A stretch of DNA of 64,000 nucleotides from Sulfitobacter sp. JL08 (lineage in GTDB: Bacteria > Pseudomonadota > Alphaproteobacteria > Rhodobacterales > Rhodobacteraceae). Position 1 is the first letter of the stretch; each line of letters opens with the position of its first letter. Location of the stretch: contig NZ_CP025815.1 in NCBI RefSeq assembly GCF_003352045.1, forward strand, positions 1,674,001-1,738,000. The letters are read 5' to 3'. The notes under the pieces were generated by a model that was not told the origin of the DNA, made no database searches, and saw only the letters and a program-made list of their open reading frames with translations. The translations under genes were made by a program, and so were the position numbers. This document shows positions 36,705-45,374 of this stretch, piece after piece.

Positions 36705-37319
36705 ATGACACTGATCGTTTCCAATCTGACCGTCACGCGCGGCGGCCTCCCGGTTCTGGAGGGGCTGAATTTCACGCTGGAGGCGGGGCAGGCGCTGATC
36801 CTGCGCGGGCCGAACGGATCGGGCAAAACCACATTGCTGCGCACGCTGGCCGGATTGCAGCCCGCCGGGCATGGCACCATCAAGGGTGCCGAGGAACAGA
36901 TCGCCTATGCGGGCCATTCCGACGGGCTGAAACTGACGATGAGCGTGGTTGAAAACCTGACATTCTGGGCGCGGGTGTTTCGCGCTGATGATATTGCGCC
37001 CGCGCTGGCCGCCTATGATCTTGGCCCGCTTGCGGATCGTCATGCCGGTACGCTGTCGGCGGGGCAGAAACGCCGCCTTGGACTGGCGCGTCTGATGGTC
37101 ACGAACCGCAAGATTTGGGCGCTGGACGAACCGACCGTGTCGCTGGACAAAACCGCTGTAGGCCAGTTTGCCGATGCGGTGCGCGCGCATCTGGGGCAGG
37201 GCGGATCGGCCATGATCGCCACCCATATCGATCTGGGGCTGGACGCCGATGTGCTGGATGTAACGCCGTTTCGCGCCAGATTGCCCGCGCCAGGTACAGC
37301 GGACGAGGCCTACCTGTGA
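36705..37319 (+). CDS. ccmA: Heme exporter ATP-binding protein CcmA
   Basis: This 204-residue ABC ATPase has Walker [10 protein letters not shown], signature [13 protein letters not shown] and Walker [13 protein letters not shown], the last with a family-typical Ala before LDEP. With CcmB, CcmC and CcmD it forms the CcmABCD complex that releases holo-CcmE for c-type cytochrome maturation. Its stop overlaps the ccmB start codon (GTGA). The RBS is weak. Confidence 0.95.
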   Translation: MTLIVSNLTVTRGGLPVLEGLNFTLEAGQALILRGPNGSGKTTLLRTLAGLQPAGHGTIKGAEEQIAYAGHSDGLKLTMSVVENLTFWARVFRADDIAPALAAYDLGPLADRHAGTLSAGQKRRLGLARLMVTNRKIWALDEPTVSLDKTAVGQFADAVRAHLGQGGSAMIATHIDLGLDADVLDVTPFRARLPAPGTADEAYL

Positions 37320-37972
37320 TTGCGCTGCTGACACGGGATATTCAACTGGCGTTCCGCGCCGGTGGTGGTTTCGGTCTGGGCCTTGCCTTTTTCCTGATCG
37401 TGACCGTGCTGGTGCCGTTCAGCGTGGGGCCGCAAAGTGCGCTGCTGTCAACCATCGCACCGGGGGTGTTGTGGCTGGGCGCGCTGCTGGCCTGCCTGTT
37501 GTCGCTGGATCGCCTGATGGCACTGGACTGGGAGGACGGCACGCTTGATCTGCTGGCCACAGCCCCGCTGCCGCTGGAAGGGGTCGCTGCCATCAAATCG
37601 CTGGCGCACTGGATCACCACGGGCCTGCCGCTGGTGCTGGCCGCACCGGTGCTTGGCGTATTGCTGAACCTGCCGCCGCAAGGCTATTGGCCGCTGGTCC
37701 TGTCGCTGGCGCTTGGCACGCCGGCGCTGTCGGTGATCGGCACATTCGGGGCGGCGCTGACGGTGGGGCTGAAACGCGGCGGATTGCTGATGTCGATCCT
37801 TGTGCTGCCGCTTTATGTGCCCACGCTGATCTTTGGCGCGGAAATGGCGCGGCGTGGGGCAGCGGGGATGGATACGGCAACCCCGATGCTGATGCTGGCC
37901 GGAATCACCGCCGGCGCGGCCGCTTTGCTGCCCTTTGCCAGCGCGGCGGTCCTGCGCGTCAATTTGCGCTGA
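37316..37972 (+). CDS. ccmB: Heme exporter permease CcmB
   Basis: This 218-residue protein has six membrane helices, starting from a GTG at 37316 that overlaps the ccmA stop. It reads (V)[17 protein letters not shown], and [23 protein letters not shown] is family-typical. It is the membrane partner of CcmA in the CcmABCD machine. The start is fixed by the GTGA overlap rather than by a strong RBS. Confidence 0.94.
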   Translation: MIALLTRDIQLAFRAGGGFGLGLAFFLIVTVLVPFSVGPQSALLSTIAPGVLWLGALLACLLSLDRLMALDWEDGTLDLLATAPLPLEGVAAIKSLAHWITTGLPLVLAAPVLGVLLNLPPQGYWPLVLSLALGTPALSVIGTFGAALTVGLKRGGLLMSILVLPLYVPTLIFGAEMARRGAAGMDTATPMLMLAGITAGAAALLPFASAAVLRVNLR

Positions 37973-38016
37973 TGCGGGCAATTGCGGGCATCATCAGGAA
38001 GGGTTAGAGAACGGCC

Positions 38017-38748
38017 ATGTCTTTGTGGGAATACGCAAATCCAAGAAAATTTCTGGCCACCAGCGCCCGTGTGCTGCCGGTGATCTGGGTGTTGTCGGCC
38101 CTGTGCATCGTCACGGGCCTGATCTGGGGTTTCTTCTTCACGCCCGATGATTTCCGGCAGGGGTCAACCGTCAAGATCATCTATCTGCATGTGCCTTCAG
38201 CGCTGATGGCGATCAATGCGTGGTTCATGATGCTGGTTGCATCGCTGGTCTGGATCGTGCGGCGCCACCATGTCAGCGCGCTGGCGGCCAAGGCGGCGGC
38301 CCCGGTGGGCGTTGTCATGACCCTGATTGCGCTGGCCACCGGCGCGATCTGGGGCCAGCCGATGTGGGGCACCTATTGGGCGTGGGATCCGCGCCTGACA
38401 TCGTTCCTGATCCTGTTTCTGTTCTATCTGGGCTATATCGCCCTGTGGGAAGCAATTGATAACCCCGACACAGCCGCCGATCTGACATCGGTTCTGTGCA
38501 TCGTGGGATCGGTCTTTGCGGTGCTGTCGCGCTATGCGGTCAATTTCTGGAATCAGGGCCTGCATCAGGGCGCATCCCTGTCGCTGGACAAGGAAGAAAA
38601 CGTGGCTGACGTGTTCTTTCACCCGTTGTTGATTTGCATTGCGGGGTTTGTGCTGCTTTTTCTGGCGCTGGTTCTGTACCGGACCGGAACTGAAATTCGC
38701 GCCCGCCGGATAAAGGCGCTGATCACCCGCGAAAGGATGGCGGAATGA
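38017..38748 (+). CDS. ccmC: Heme exporter protein CcmC
   Basis: This 243-residue, six-helix protein carries the tryptophan-rich heme-handling WWD-type motif (MWGTYWAWDPRLTS) between flanking histidines (HVPSA and HQGASLS). CcmC loads heme onto CcmE. The start has AAGGG upstream. The stop overlaps ccmD as ATGA. Confidence 0.95.
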   Translation: MSLWEYANPRKFLATSARVLPVIWVLSALCIVTGLIWGFFFTPDDFRQGSTVKIIYLHVPSALMAINAWFMMLVASLVWIVRRHHVSALAAKAAAPVGVVMTLIALATGAIWGQPMWGTYWAWDPRLTSFLILFLFYLGYIALWEAIDNPDTAADLTSVLCIVGSVFAVLSRYAVNFWNQGLHQGASLSLDKEENVADVFFHPLLICIAGFVLLFLALVLYRTGTEIRARRIKALITRERMAE

Positions 38749-38906
38749 TGCCAGATCTTGGAAAATACGGCGATGCGGTGCTGTCCGCCTATGGTGCGTC
38801 GATCCTGTTGCTGGTTCTTCTGGTTGCCTTCAGCATCTGGAAAGGGCGGCGCGTGCGCGCCGAACTGGACCGGGTAGAGGCGCGCGTGGGCCGATCCAAT
38901 GGCTAG
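38745..38906 (+). CDS. ccmD: Heme exporter protein CcmD
   Basis: This short 53-residue protein begins with two Met codons at the ATGA overlap with ccmC (MMPDLGKYGDAVLSAYGAS). It has one membrane helix (about 19-32, SILLLVLLVAFSIW) and a basic tail (KGRRVRAELDRVEARVGR). That is exactly the CcmD layout: it stabilises the CcmABC-CcmE interaction. Its last 8 bases overlap ccmG. Confidence 0.92.
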   Translation: MMPDLGKYGDAVLSAYGASILLLVLLVAFSIWKGRRVRAELDRVEARVGRSNG

Positions 38907-39441
38907 AATTTCACCCCTGATGCTGGCCCCGCCGGTGATTTTTGGAGCTTTGATAGTCCTCTTTGCTTTTGGAATGTTCCGACCAGACAAGGACGCACTT
39001 CCTTCCACCTTTGTCGGTCGGCCTGCTCCGCCTCTTGTTCTGGAAGGTTTGCCGCAAAAAGATAAATTCGACGACAAAACTTTAATAGACGGCAACGTGA
39101 AACTGGTGAATTTCTGGGCGAGTTGGTGCGCCCCTTGCAGGGTAGAGCATCCGAACTTGGAGCAATTGGCACAAGAGGGTGTGCCAATTTATGGTATCAA
39201 CTACAAGGATGACCCGGCCAAGGCTCTCAAGTTTCTCGATGAATTGGGCGATCCATATATTGCGGTTGGCACCGACAAGACTGGTCGCGCTACAGCTCCC
39301 AATTGGGGCGTTTATGGGGTTCCAGAAACGTTTGTGGTCGATGGTAGTGGCACTATTCTGCTGCGCTTTCCCGGACCGGTGACGCAGAGGGTGATCACAA
39401 AAACCATCCGTCCCCTGTTGGAAGGCGCTGCGTCGAATTGA
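38899..39441 (+). CDS. ccmG: Thiol:disulfide interchange protein CcmG (DsbE)
   Basis: This 180-residue membrane-anchored thioredoxin-fold protein has its anchor at about 7-25 and the redox motif WCAPC with C77 and C80. The GVYGVPETFVVD cis-proline loop follows. It keeps apocytochrome haem-binding cysteines reduced in the periplasm. It ends the ccmABCDG run; ccmE, ccmF and ccmH are not in the window. From about 38940 its codon use is clearly more AT-rich (about 45-47% GC in sampled 60-base lines) than in ccmA-D, which hints at gene replacement by recombination. Confidence 0.95.
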   Translation: MARISPLMLAPPVIFGALIVLFAFGMFRPDKDALPSTFVGRPAPPLVLEGLPQKDKFDDKTLIDGNVKLVNFWASWCAPCRVEHPNLEQLAQEGVPIYGINYKDDPAKALKFLDELGDPYIAVGTDKTGRATAPNWGVYGVPETFVVDGSGTILLRFPGPVTQRVITKTIRPLLEGAASN

Positions 39442-39522
39442 TCGCGTTGGTCTGATCAGGCTTGCCAAATGGGCATGCCGCACCCGATGATGATGCCAAC
39501 GGGCATTCAACAGGGGCATTAC

Positions 39523-40692
39523 ATGGCACAGACGCAAGCGGAAAAAGAGGCGCAGGCCGTCCAGACTTATGTGGCGATGTTCGCGCCTGACCGGATCGAT
39601 GAAAACTTCCGCACAATGGCACAGACCTATGCGTCGATCACGCTGCCTCGATCCGGGCCGGTTGCGCCCCTGCCTGAGAAACCCTGCGCGTCGGTATTTC
39701 CCGAAACCTATGCTTATGAGGGCGCGCAGCACAGTCTGGCCGACCTGCTGAATGCACAACACTGGACCGGTCTTGCCATCGCGCAGGGTGGCGCGCTGGT
39801 GTTCGAGGATTACGCCCGCGGCAATACCGCAGCATCGCGCCCAATTCTGATGTCGGTCAGCAAATCGGTGCTGTCGATCCTGTTTGGCATCGCCCACACC
39901 GAAGGCGACATTCCCGACCTGAACGCACTGGTGACGGATTATGTGCCGGAACTGGGCGGGACCGGATATGACAATGTCACGCTGCAACAAGTGCTGGATA
40001 TGACATCCGGCATCCGGTTCACCGAAGATTATGATGATCTGAATTCGGATATCGTGCGCTCGGTCGTGGCTTTTCTGATCGGATCGCAGGATGAATTCTG
40101 CAAGACGCTGATCAATGAAAAACCGCCCGGCAGTTTTTTTCAATATGCCAGTGTGGAAACCCATGTGCTGGGCTGGGTGCTGCGCCGTGCAACAGGGCGC
40201 AGCTTTGCAGATTATTTTACCGAAAAACTATGGTCGCGGATCGGGGCAGAGGCGGATGCCGATATGTTGACCGATCAGGCGGGGCAACCGCTGGTTTATG
40301 GCGGGTTGCACCTGTGCCTGCGCGATTTGATGCGAATCGGCCTGATGCTGACCCATGGCGGCAAAACGGCTGACGGCGTGCAGATTGTGCCCGCCGGCTG
40401 GATCACACAATCGACCACCCCGGATACGCCGCAATCGCGCCCCGGTGCGCGTATGCCCTATTCGGAAGACCTGTTCGGATACAAGAACCAGTGGTGGCTG
40501 CCTGTCACGCCCGATCACGGTGATTTTTGCGCCATCGGGATTTACGGGCAGTTTTTATATGTGAATCCACACCGCGACGTGGTGATCGCAATGAATTCCG
40601 CCTATCGCGATTACAACGACACCGGCGAAGAGATGGAGATGCAGATGCTGTGCGCCTTTCAGGCAATTGTGCGGCATTTGACGCCCGACTGA
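39523..40692 (+). CDS. CubicO-type serine hydrolase (beta-lactamase fold)
   Basis: The frame opens at 39469, but I prefer the ATG at 39523 because AGGGG lies eight bases upstream; this gives 389 residues. The fold is that of class C beta-lactamases, penicillin-binding proteins and esterases. The SxxK motif is SVSK (S111 and K114 from this start), with a tyrosine-type YAS at the second motif. The conserved VTLQQVLDMTSGIRF and PPGSFFQYAS blocks resemble 6-aminohexanoate-dimer hydrolase (NylB-like) proteins. No signal peptide is visible, so it is probably a cytosolic esterase or amidase rather than an antibiotic-resistance enzyme. A strong hairpin follows. Confidence 0.8.
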   Translation: MAQTQAEKEAQAVQTYVAMFAPDRIDENFRTMAQTYASITLPRSGPVAPLPEKPCASVFPETYAYEGAQHSLADLLNAQHWTGLAIAQGGALVFEDYARGNTAASRPILMSVSKSVLSILFGIAHTEGDIPDLNALVTDYVPELGGTGYDNVTLQQVLDMTSGIRFTEDYDDLNSDIVRSVVAFLIGSQDEFCKTLINEKPPGSFFQYASVETHVLGWVLRRATGRSFADYFTEKLWSRIGAEADADMLTDQAGQPLVYGGLHLCLRDLMRIGLMLTHGGKTADGVQIVPAGWITQSTTPDTPQSRPGARMPYSEDLFGYKNQWWLPVTPDHGDFCAIGIYGQFLYVNPHRDVVIAMNSAYRDYNDTGEEMEMQMLCAFQAIVRHLTPD

Positions 40693-40713
40693 ACGGTACG
40701 GAACTGCCATAAA

Positions 40714-40744
40714 AAACCGGCCCGCGCTGAACGCGGGCCGGTTT
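40714..40744. terminator. Strong bidirectional terminator between the CubicO hydrolase gene and acnA
   Basis: A perfect 13-bp stem (AAACCGGCCCGCG with its complement) spans 40714-40726 and 40732-40744, with a 5-base loop. It is flanked by six A on the left and TTTC on the right. It sits between convergent genes and can serve both. Confidence 0.9.
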
Positions 40745-40769
40745 CTTATCTTACAGACAGATCGAAAGA

Positions 40770-43538
40770 TCAGGCAGCTTTGGCCAGATTGCGCAGCACG
40801 TAATGCAGCACGCCGCCATGTTCGATATATTCAATCTCGATAGCTGTATCGATCCGGCATTTCAGCGTGATATTCTTGGTGCTGCCATCGGCCATCGTGA
40901 TCGTGCACGGCACCTCTTGCAGCGGCTGGATGGTGTCCAGACCGTGGATGGATACGGTTTCATTTCCGGTCAGGCCCAGCGATTTGCGGGTGTCGCCGCC
41001 GGTGAATTCGAACGGAATGACTCCCATGCCAACAAGGTTGGAGCGGTGGATACGTTCAAAACTTTCCGCAATCACCGCTTTGACGCCCAGCAGGGCCGTA
41101 CCCTTGGCCGCCCAGTCGCGCGATGATCCGGCGCCGTATTGTTCGCCGCCGAACACCACCAGCGGTGTATCCGACTTTTGATAGGCCATTGCCGCATCAA
41201 AGATCGACATCTGGCTGCCATCGGGGCCCTTGGTATATCCGCCTTCGACACCGTCCAGCATTTCGTTCTTGATCCGGATATTGGCGAATGTGCCACGCAT
41301 CATCACCTCGTGGTTGCCACGGCGCGATCCGTAAGAATTGAATTCGCGCACGGGCACCTGATGATCGCGCAGGTACTGACCGGCTGGTGTTGTCTCCTTG
41401 AACGATCCCGCCGGGCTGATGTGGTCGGTGGTGATCATGTCGCCCAGCACCGCCAGCACCTTGGCGCCTTCGATGTTGGAAATCACACCGGGTTCGGCGC
41501 CCATACCCTGAAAATAGGGCGGGTTCTGCACATAGGTGGATGCGGGAGGCCAGTCATAGGTTTTTTCATCCGTGGTTTCCACGGCCTGCCATTTGTCATC
41601 GCCTTTGAACACGTCGGCATATTTTTCCTGGAACGCGTCGCGTGTCACCGTGGCTTCGACCAGTTCGGCAACCTCCTGGCTGCTGGGCCAGATGTCTTTC
41701 AGGAACACATCGTTGCCGTTCTTGTCCTGTCCCAGCGGTTCTGTAGTGATATCGACGTTCATGTCACCAACCAGCGCATAGGCAACGACCAGCGGCGGCG
41801 ACGCCAGATAGTTGGCGCGCACATCAGGCGAAATGCGGCCTTCGAAATTGCGGTTGCCCGACAGTACCGAAACCGCAATCAGATCGTTTTCGTTGATCGA
41901 TTTCGATATCTCGGCTTGCAGCGGGCCCGAATTGCCGATGCAGGTGGTGCAGCCATATCCCACAAGGTTAAAGCCGATTGCATCCAGATCATCCTGCAGG
42001 CCGGCTGCTTCCAGATAGGCGCTGACCACCTGAGAGCCCGGTGCCAGCGATGTTTTCACCCAAGGTTTGCGGGTCAGGCCCAGTTCATGCGCCTTGCGAG
42101 CCACCAGACCCGCGCCGATCATCACATATGGGTTGGATGTGTTGGTGCAGGATGTGATCGAGGCGATCACGATCGACCCGTCATGCAAGGCATAGGTTTC
42201 GTTGTCGACTGCGCCGCTTAGGTGGTGGCCTTCGTCACCGGGAATGTGGGACGGGGCGGGGGCGCCACCTTCGGCTGTCATTTCGGCCTTTTCGATGTAA
42301 TCGGCGCGTTTTTCCGGCCGCTGGCCGGTCACATACTGGCCAAAAGCGCGGGCGGCATCGGTCAGCGCGATGAAGTCCTGTGGCCGCTTGGGGCCGGAGA
42401 TTGCCGGAACAATCGTTGTCATGTCCAGATGCAACGTATCGGTGTAGATCGGCGCGTAATCATCGTCGCGCCACATGCCGTTTTCGCGGGCATAGGCCTC
42501 GACCAGGGCGATGCGCGCTTCGTCGCGTCCGGTGTTGCGCAGGTAGCGCAGGGTTTCGCCGTCAATCGGGAAAAATCCGCAGGTTGCACCGTATTCCGGT
42601 GCCATGTTGGCGATGGTCGCGCGGTCTGCCAGCGGCAGTGTATCAAGGCCTGCGCCATAGAATTCGACGAATTTGCCGACAACACCCTTGGCGCGCAGCA
42701 TTTCGACGACTTTCAGCACCAGATCGGTGCCGGTGGTGCCTTCCATCATCTTGCCTGTCAGTTCGAACCCGACAACTTCGGGGATCAGCATGGAAATCGG
42801 CTGGCCCAGCATCGCGGCCTCGGCCTCGATCCCGCCGACACCCCAGCCCAGAACCGCCGCGCCGTTCACCATCGTGGTGTGGCTGTCGGTGCCGACCAGC
42901 GTATCGGGATAGGCGACTTCTTCGCCGTTCTGGTCGGTGTCCGTCCAGACGGTTTGCGCCAGATATTCAAGGTTGACCTGATGGCAGATGCCGGTTCCGG
43001 GGGGCACCACGCGGAAATTGTTGAATGCGTTCTGGCCCCACTTCAGGAATGTATACCGTTCCATGTTGCGTTCGTATTCGCGATCCACGTTCATCTGGAA
43101 GGCGCGCGGGTTGCCGAATTCATCGATCATCACCGAATGGTCAATCACCAGATCGACAGGGTTCAGCGGGTTGATCTTTTCAGCGTCACCACCGAGCGAG
43201 ATAATCGCATCACGCATCGCGGCCAGATCGACCACGGCGGGAACGCCGGTGAAATCCTGCAACAACACGCGGGCAGGGCGGTAAGCGATCTCGCGCGGGT
43301 TCTGGCCGCCATTGGCCCCCCATTGCGCGAATGCCTTGATGTCGTCCACGGTCACGGTCTTGCCGTCCTCGAACCGCAGCATGTTTTCCAGAACCACTTT
43401 CAGCGCGGCGGGCAGTTTGGAAAAATCGCCCAATCCGGCCTCTTGCGCGGCGGGGATGGAATAATAGGCCAACGTCTGTCCGGCAGCGCTGATGGTTTTG
43501 CGGGTCTTGGCGGTGTCATGTCCAACGGTAATGGGCAT
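40770..43538 (-). CDS. acnA: Aconitate hydratase A
   Basis: This 922-residue AcnA/IRP1-type aconitase of the TCA cycle interconverts citrate and isocitrate. The three [4Fe-4S] ligands are C464 (SCTNTSNP), C530 and C533 (GYGCTTCIGNSGP), with the usual 66 and 3 spacing. The C-terminal swivelling domain carries the EQYGAGSSRDWAAKG substrate loop. The start has GGGAGAAG. The 235 bases between it and the divergent DUF1223 gene hold no gene but contain a direct repeat (43639-43658). Confidence 0.97.
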   Translation of the reverse strand: MPITVGHDTAKTRKTISAAGQTLAYYSIPAAQEAGLGDFSKLPAALKVVLENMLRFEDGKTVTVDDIKAFAQWGANGGQNPREIAYRPARVLLQDFTGVPAVVDLAAMRDAIISLGGDAEKINPLNPVDLVIDHSVMIDEFGNPRAFQMNVDREYERNMERYTFLKWGQNAFNNFRVVPPGTGICHQVNLEYLAQTVWTDTDQNGEEVAYPDTLVGTDSHTTMVNGAAVLGWGVGGIEAEAAMLGQPISMLIPEVVGFELTGKMMEGTTGTDLVLKVVEMLRAKGVVGKFVEFYGAGLDTLPLADRATIANMAPEYGATCGFFPIDGETLRYLRNTGRDEARIALVEAYARENGMWRDDDYAPIYTDTLHLDMTTIVPAISGPKRPQDFIALTDAARAFGQYVTGQRPEKRADYIEKAEMTAEGGAPAPSHIPGDEGHHLSGAVDNETYALHDGSIVIASITSCTNTSNPYVMIGAGLVARKAHELGLTRKPWVKTSLAPGSQVVSAYLEAAGLQDDLDAIGFNLVGYGCTTCIGNSGPLQAEISKSINENDLIAVSVLSGNRNFEGRISPDVRANYLASPPLVVAYALVGDMNVDITTEPLGQDKNGNDVFLKDIWPSSQEVAELVEATVTRDAFQEKYADVFKGDDKWQAVETTDEKTYDWPPASTYVQNPPYFQGMGAEPGVISNIEGAKVLAVLGDMITTDHISPAGSFKETTPAGQYLRDHQVPVREFNSYGSRRGNHEVMMRGTFANIRIKNEMLDGVEGGYTKGPDGSQMSIFDAAMAYQKSDTPLVVFGGEQYGAGSSRDWAAKGTALLGVKAVIAESFERIHRSNLVGMGVIPFEFTGGDTRKSLGLTGNETVSIHGLDTIQPLQEVPCTITMADGSTKNITLKCRIDTAIEIEYIEHGGVLHYVLRNLAKAA

Positions 43539-43638
43539 CTGGCTTCTCCCTTAATGGATAAGAAATGGGTGGTGCTTGGCCCGCTTCTGAACCCAAATCA
43601 CTTGGCAATCAAGGGTGATATGCGCAGGTGCGGCAATT

Positions 43639-43658
43639 TTGTATACCATTGTACACCG
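43639..43658. promoter_or_regulatory. Tandem TTGTAYACCR repeat in the acnA/DUF1223 divergent spacer
   Basis: TTGTATACCA is followed directly by TTGTACACCG, a 10-base direct repeat with one helical turn spacing, about 100 bases upstream of acnA. Same-face spacing suggests a protein-binding site. The regulator is unknown. Confidence 0.4.
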
Positions 43659-43773
43659 CAATTGCGAACATGGCCCGATAACCTGACGGTAACCTTGTCT
43701 CTCGAAACGTTGATTGGTTATTTCAGGCGCGCGTTGCTAGGTGTTTTCGGCAACCAAAGGAGACGGAAGACCC

Positions 43774-44469
43774 ATGAAAGCCCTGACTGCCGCGTTCAGC
43801 GCCCTTTGGCTGTGCCTGTCTGCCCCTGCCCATGCGCAGAATTCGCCCGTGGTGATAGAACTGTTCACCTCTCAGGGCTGTTCGTCGTGTCCGCCTGCGG
43901 ATGCGATGCTGCACAAACTGGCCGAACGCGACGACGTGATCGCGCTGGCGCTGCATGTGGATTACTGGGATTACATCGGCTGGAAGGATATCTTTGCCGA
44001 TCCCGCCTATACCAAACGGCAAAAGGGCTATGCCCACAAGCAGGGTCGCCGCATGATCTACACGCCGCAAATGATCATCAACGGTCAGGATGACGTGGTC
44101 GGGGCCAAGCCGATGGATGTGGCCGAACTGATCCGAAAACATCACGCACAGCCTGTGCAAGTGCAGCTTGAGGCGCGCCGCCTTGGCGATATCGTAACCA
44201 TCCGCGCCACACCGGTCGCAGAGACGGGGCCGATGACAGTGCAACTTGTCCGGTTCATGCCCAAACAAAGCGTTGAAATCACGCGCGGAGAAAACAGGGG
44301 CAAGACCGTCAGCTATGCCCACATCACCCACGGCTGGACCGAACTGGGCAAATGGGACGGCAGCGCGCCGTTCGAGCTTAACGCCGATGCGGCGGGCGAT
44401 GATCCGGTGGTGGTGATCGTTCAGGGTGCGGGCTATGGCCCGATTCTGGCCGCGATCGAATTGCGTTAA
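43774..44469 (+). CDS. Exported DUF1223 thioredoxin-like protein
   Basis: This 231-residue protein has a Sec signal peptide (about 1-22, cleavage after AHA) and the DUF1223 opening VIELFTSQGCSSCPPAD with the redox-type CSSC at C36-C39. HVDYWDYIGWKD and YTPQMIINGQ follow. The fold is thioredoxin-like and the protein is expected in the periplasm. Its function is unknown, with thiol redox chemistry suggested by the CxxC. Its last four bases overlap the convergent acyltransferase gene. Confidence 0.87.
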   Translation: MKALTAAFSALWLCLSAPAHAQNSPVVIELFTSQGCSSCPPADAMLHKLAERDDVIALALHVDYWDYIGWKDIFADPAYTKRQKGYAHKQGRRMIYTPQMIINGQDDVVGAKPMDVAELIRKHHAQPVQVQLEARRLGDIVTIRATPVAETGPMTVQLVRFMPKQSVEITRGENRGKTVSYAHITHGWTELGKWDGSAPFELNADAAGDDPVVVIVQGAGYGPILAAIELR

Positions 44470-45374
44470 ACGTCCGTCTGGTCCGGCACGATATAGGGTT
44501 TCCAGCGCCGGTGGATCCAGAACCACTGATCCATGTGCTGGCGCACCAGTGCCTCTAACCCGTCATTCACATCCTGTGTCATGGTTTCGGGATCGCTGTG
44601 TGTGATCGGTTCCTGTACGGTGATTTCGAAATCAAACCCGTCAGGCTGGCGAATGGCATAGATCGGGATCAGGATTGCCTTGTATTTCAAGGCCAGTTCG
44701 GCGGTGACGGTGGATGTAACAGCCGGATGCCCGAAAAACATCAGATCCGCACCGCCATGCACATGCACATCTGTCAGAATGCCCAATGTCCCGCCATCGC
44801 GCAGATAGCGGACCATTTCCATCGTGCCACGCCGCCCCTGTTCGAACACCGGCGTGCCGATTGATTTCAGATTGCGCACATAATGAGTGTTGAAATAAGG
44901 GTTCGACATTTTGCGATAAAGGCCCCCGATGGTGAACCCGCGTGCGATCAGATGGGCGCGCACCACGTCGTAATTGCCGAAATGTGCGGTGACAAAGATC
45001 ACCGGTTGCCGGTTGGCCTGTGCTGCTTCCAGCGTGGCGAAACCGGGGCCACCGATTTTTGCCTGTTTGGCGCGTTCGATGAATTCGGCGCCCGAATAGA
45101 ATTCCATCACCGTGCGCCCCGCATTGTCCAGAACGGCGCGGCTCAGCCGGTCAACCTCGGCCTTGGGCAATTCGGGGCAGACCAGGTTCAGGTTATCGCG
45201 TACCCGTTTGTCAAACCGCGACAGCGGGCCAAGCACGCGCGCGACAAGCCCACCCATCCAGCGCACCCGCGTTTCATACGGCAGCAACAGTGCCAGCCAG
45301 ATCAGCGCGCGCAGCACCAGATTTCCGGTGTATTGTCCGATACGGGTTAACAAGGGATCAGGTTTCTTGGCCAC
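44466..45374 (-). CDS. Lysophospholipid/lipid A acyltransferase of the LpxL/HtrB family
   Basis: This 302-residue protein has an N-terminal membrane anchor (about 17-35) and the acyltransferase motif H131-F-G-N-Y-D136. The downstream DVHVHGGADLMFFGHPA and HMDQWFWIHRRWKP blocks are typical of lipid A late acyltransferases. It probably adds a secondary fatty acid to Kdo2-lipid IV-A at the inner membrane. Which acyl position it serves (LpxL or LpxM type) cannot be told. It overlaps the upstream EamA permease by 17 bases, so the two are one transcription unit. Confidence 0.87.
   Translation of the reverse strand: MAKKPDPLLTRIGQYTGNLVLRALIWLALLLPYETRVRWMGGLVARVLGPLSRFDKRVRDNLNLVCPELPKAEVDRLSRAVLDNAGRTVMEFYSGAEFIERAKQAKIGGPGFATLEAAQANRQPVIFVTAHFGNYDVVRAHLIARGFTIGGLYRKMSNPYFNTHYVRNLKSIGTPVFEQGRRGTMEMVRYLRDGGTLGILTDVHVHGGADLMFFGHPAVTSTVTAELALKYKAILIPIYAIRQPDGFDFEITVQEPITHSDPETMTQDVNDGLEALVRQHMDQWFWIHRRWKPYIVPDQTDV

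Noticed and set aside
39523-40692. Antibiotic-resistance beta-lactamase
   Set aside because: There is no signal peptide and the blocks resemble NylB-like esterases; the fold alone does not indicate resistance.
42222-44093. Long plus-strand frame (623 codons) opposite acnA and running into the DUF1223 gene
   Set aside because: It is antisense to a well-supported aconitase, with no RBS and no recognisable domain.
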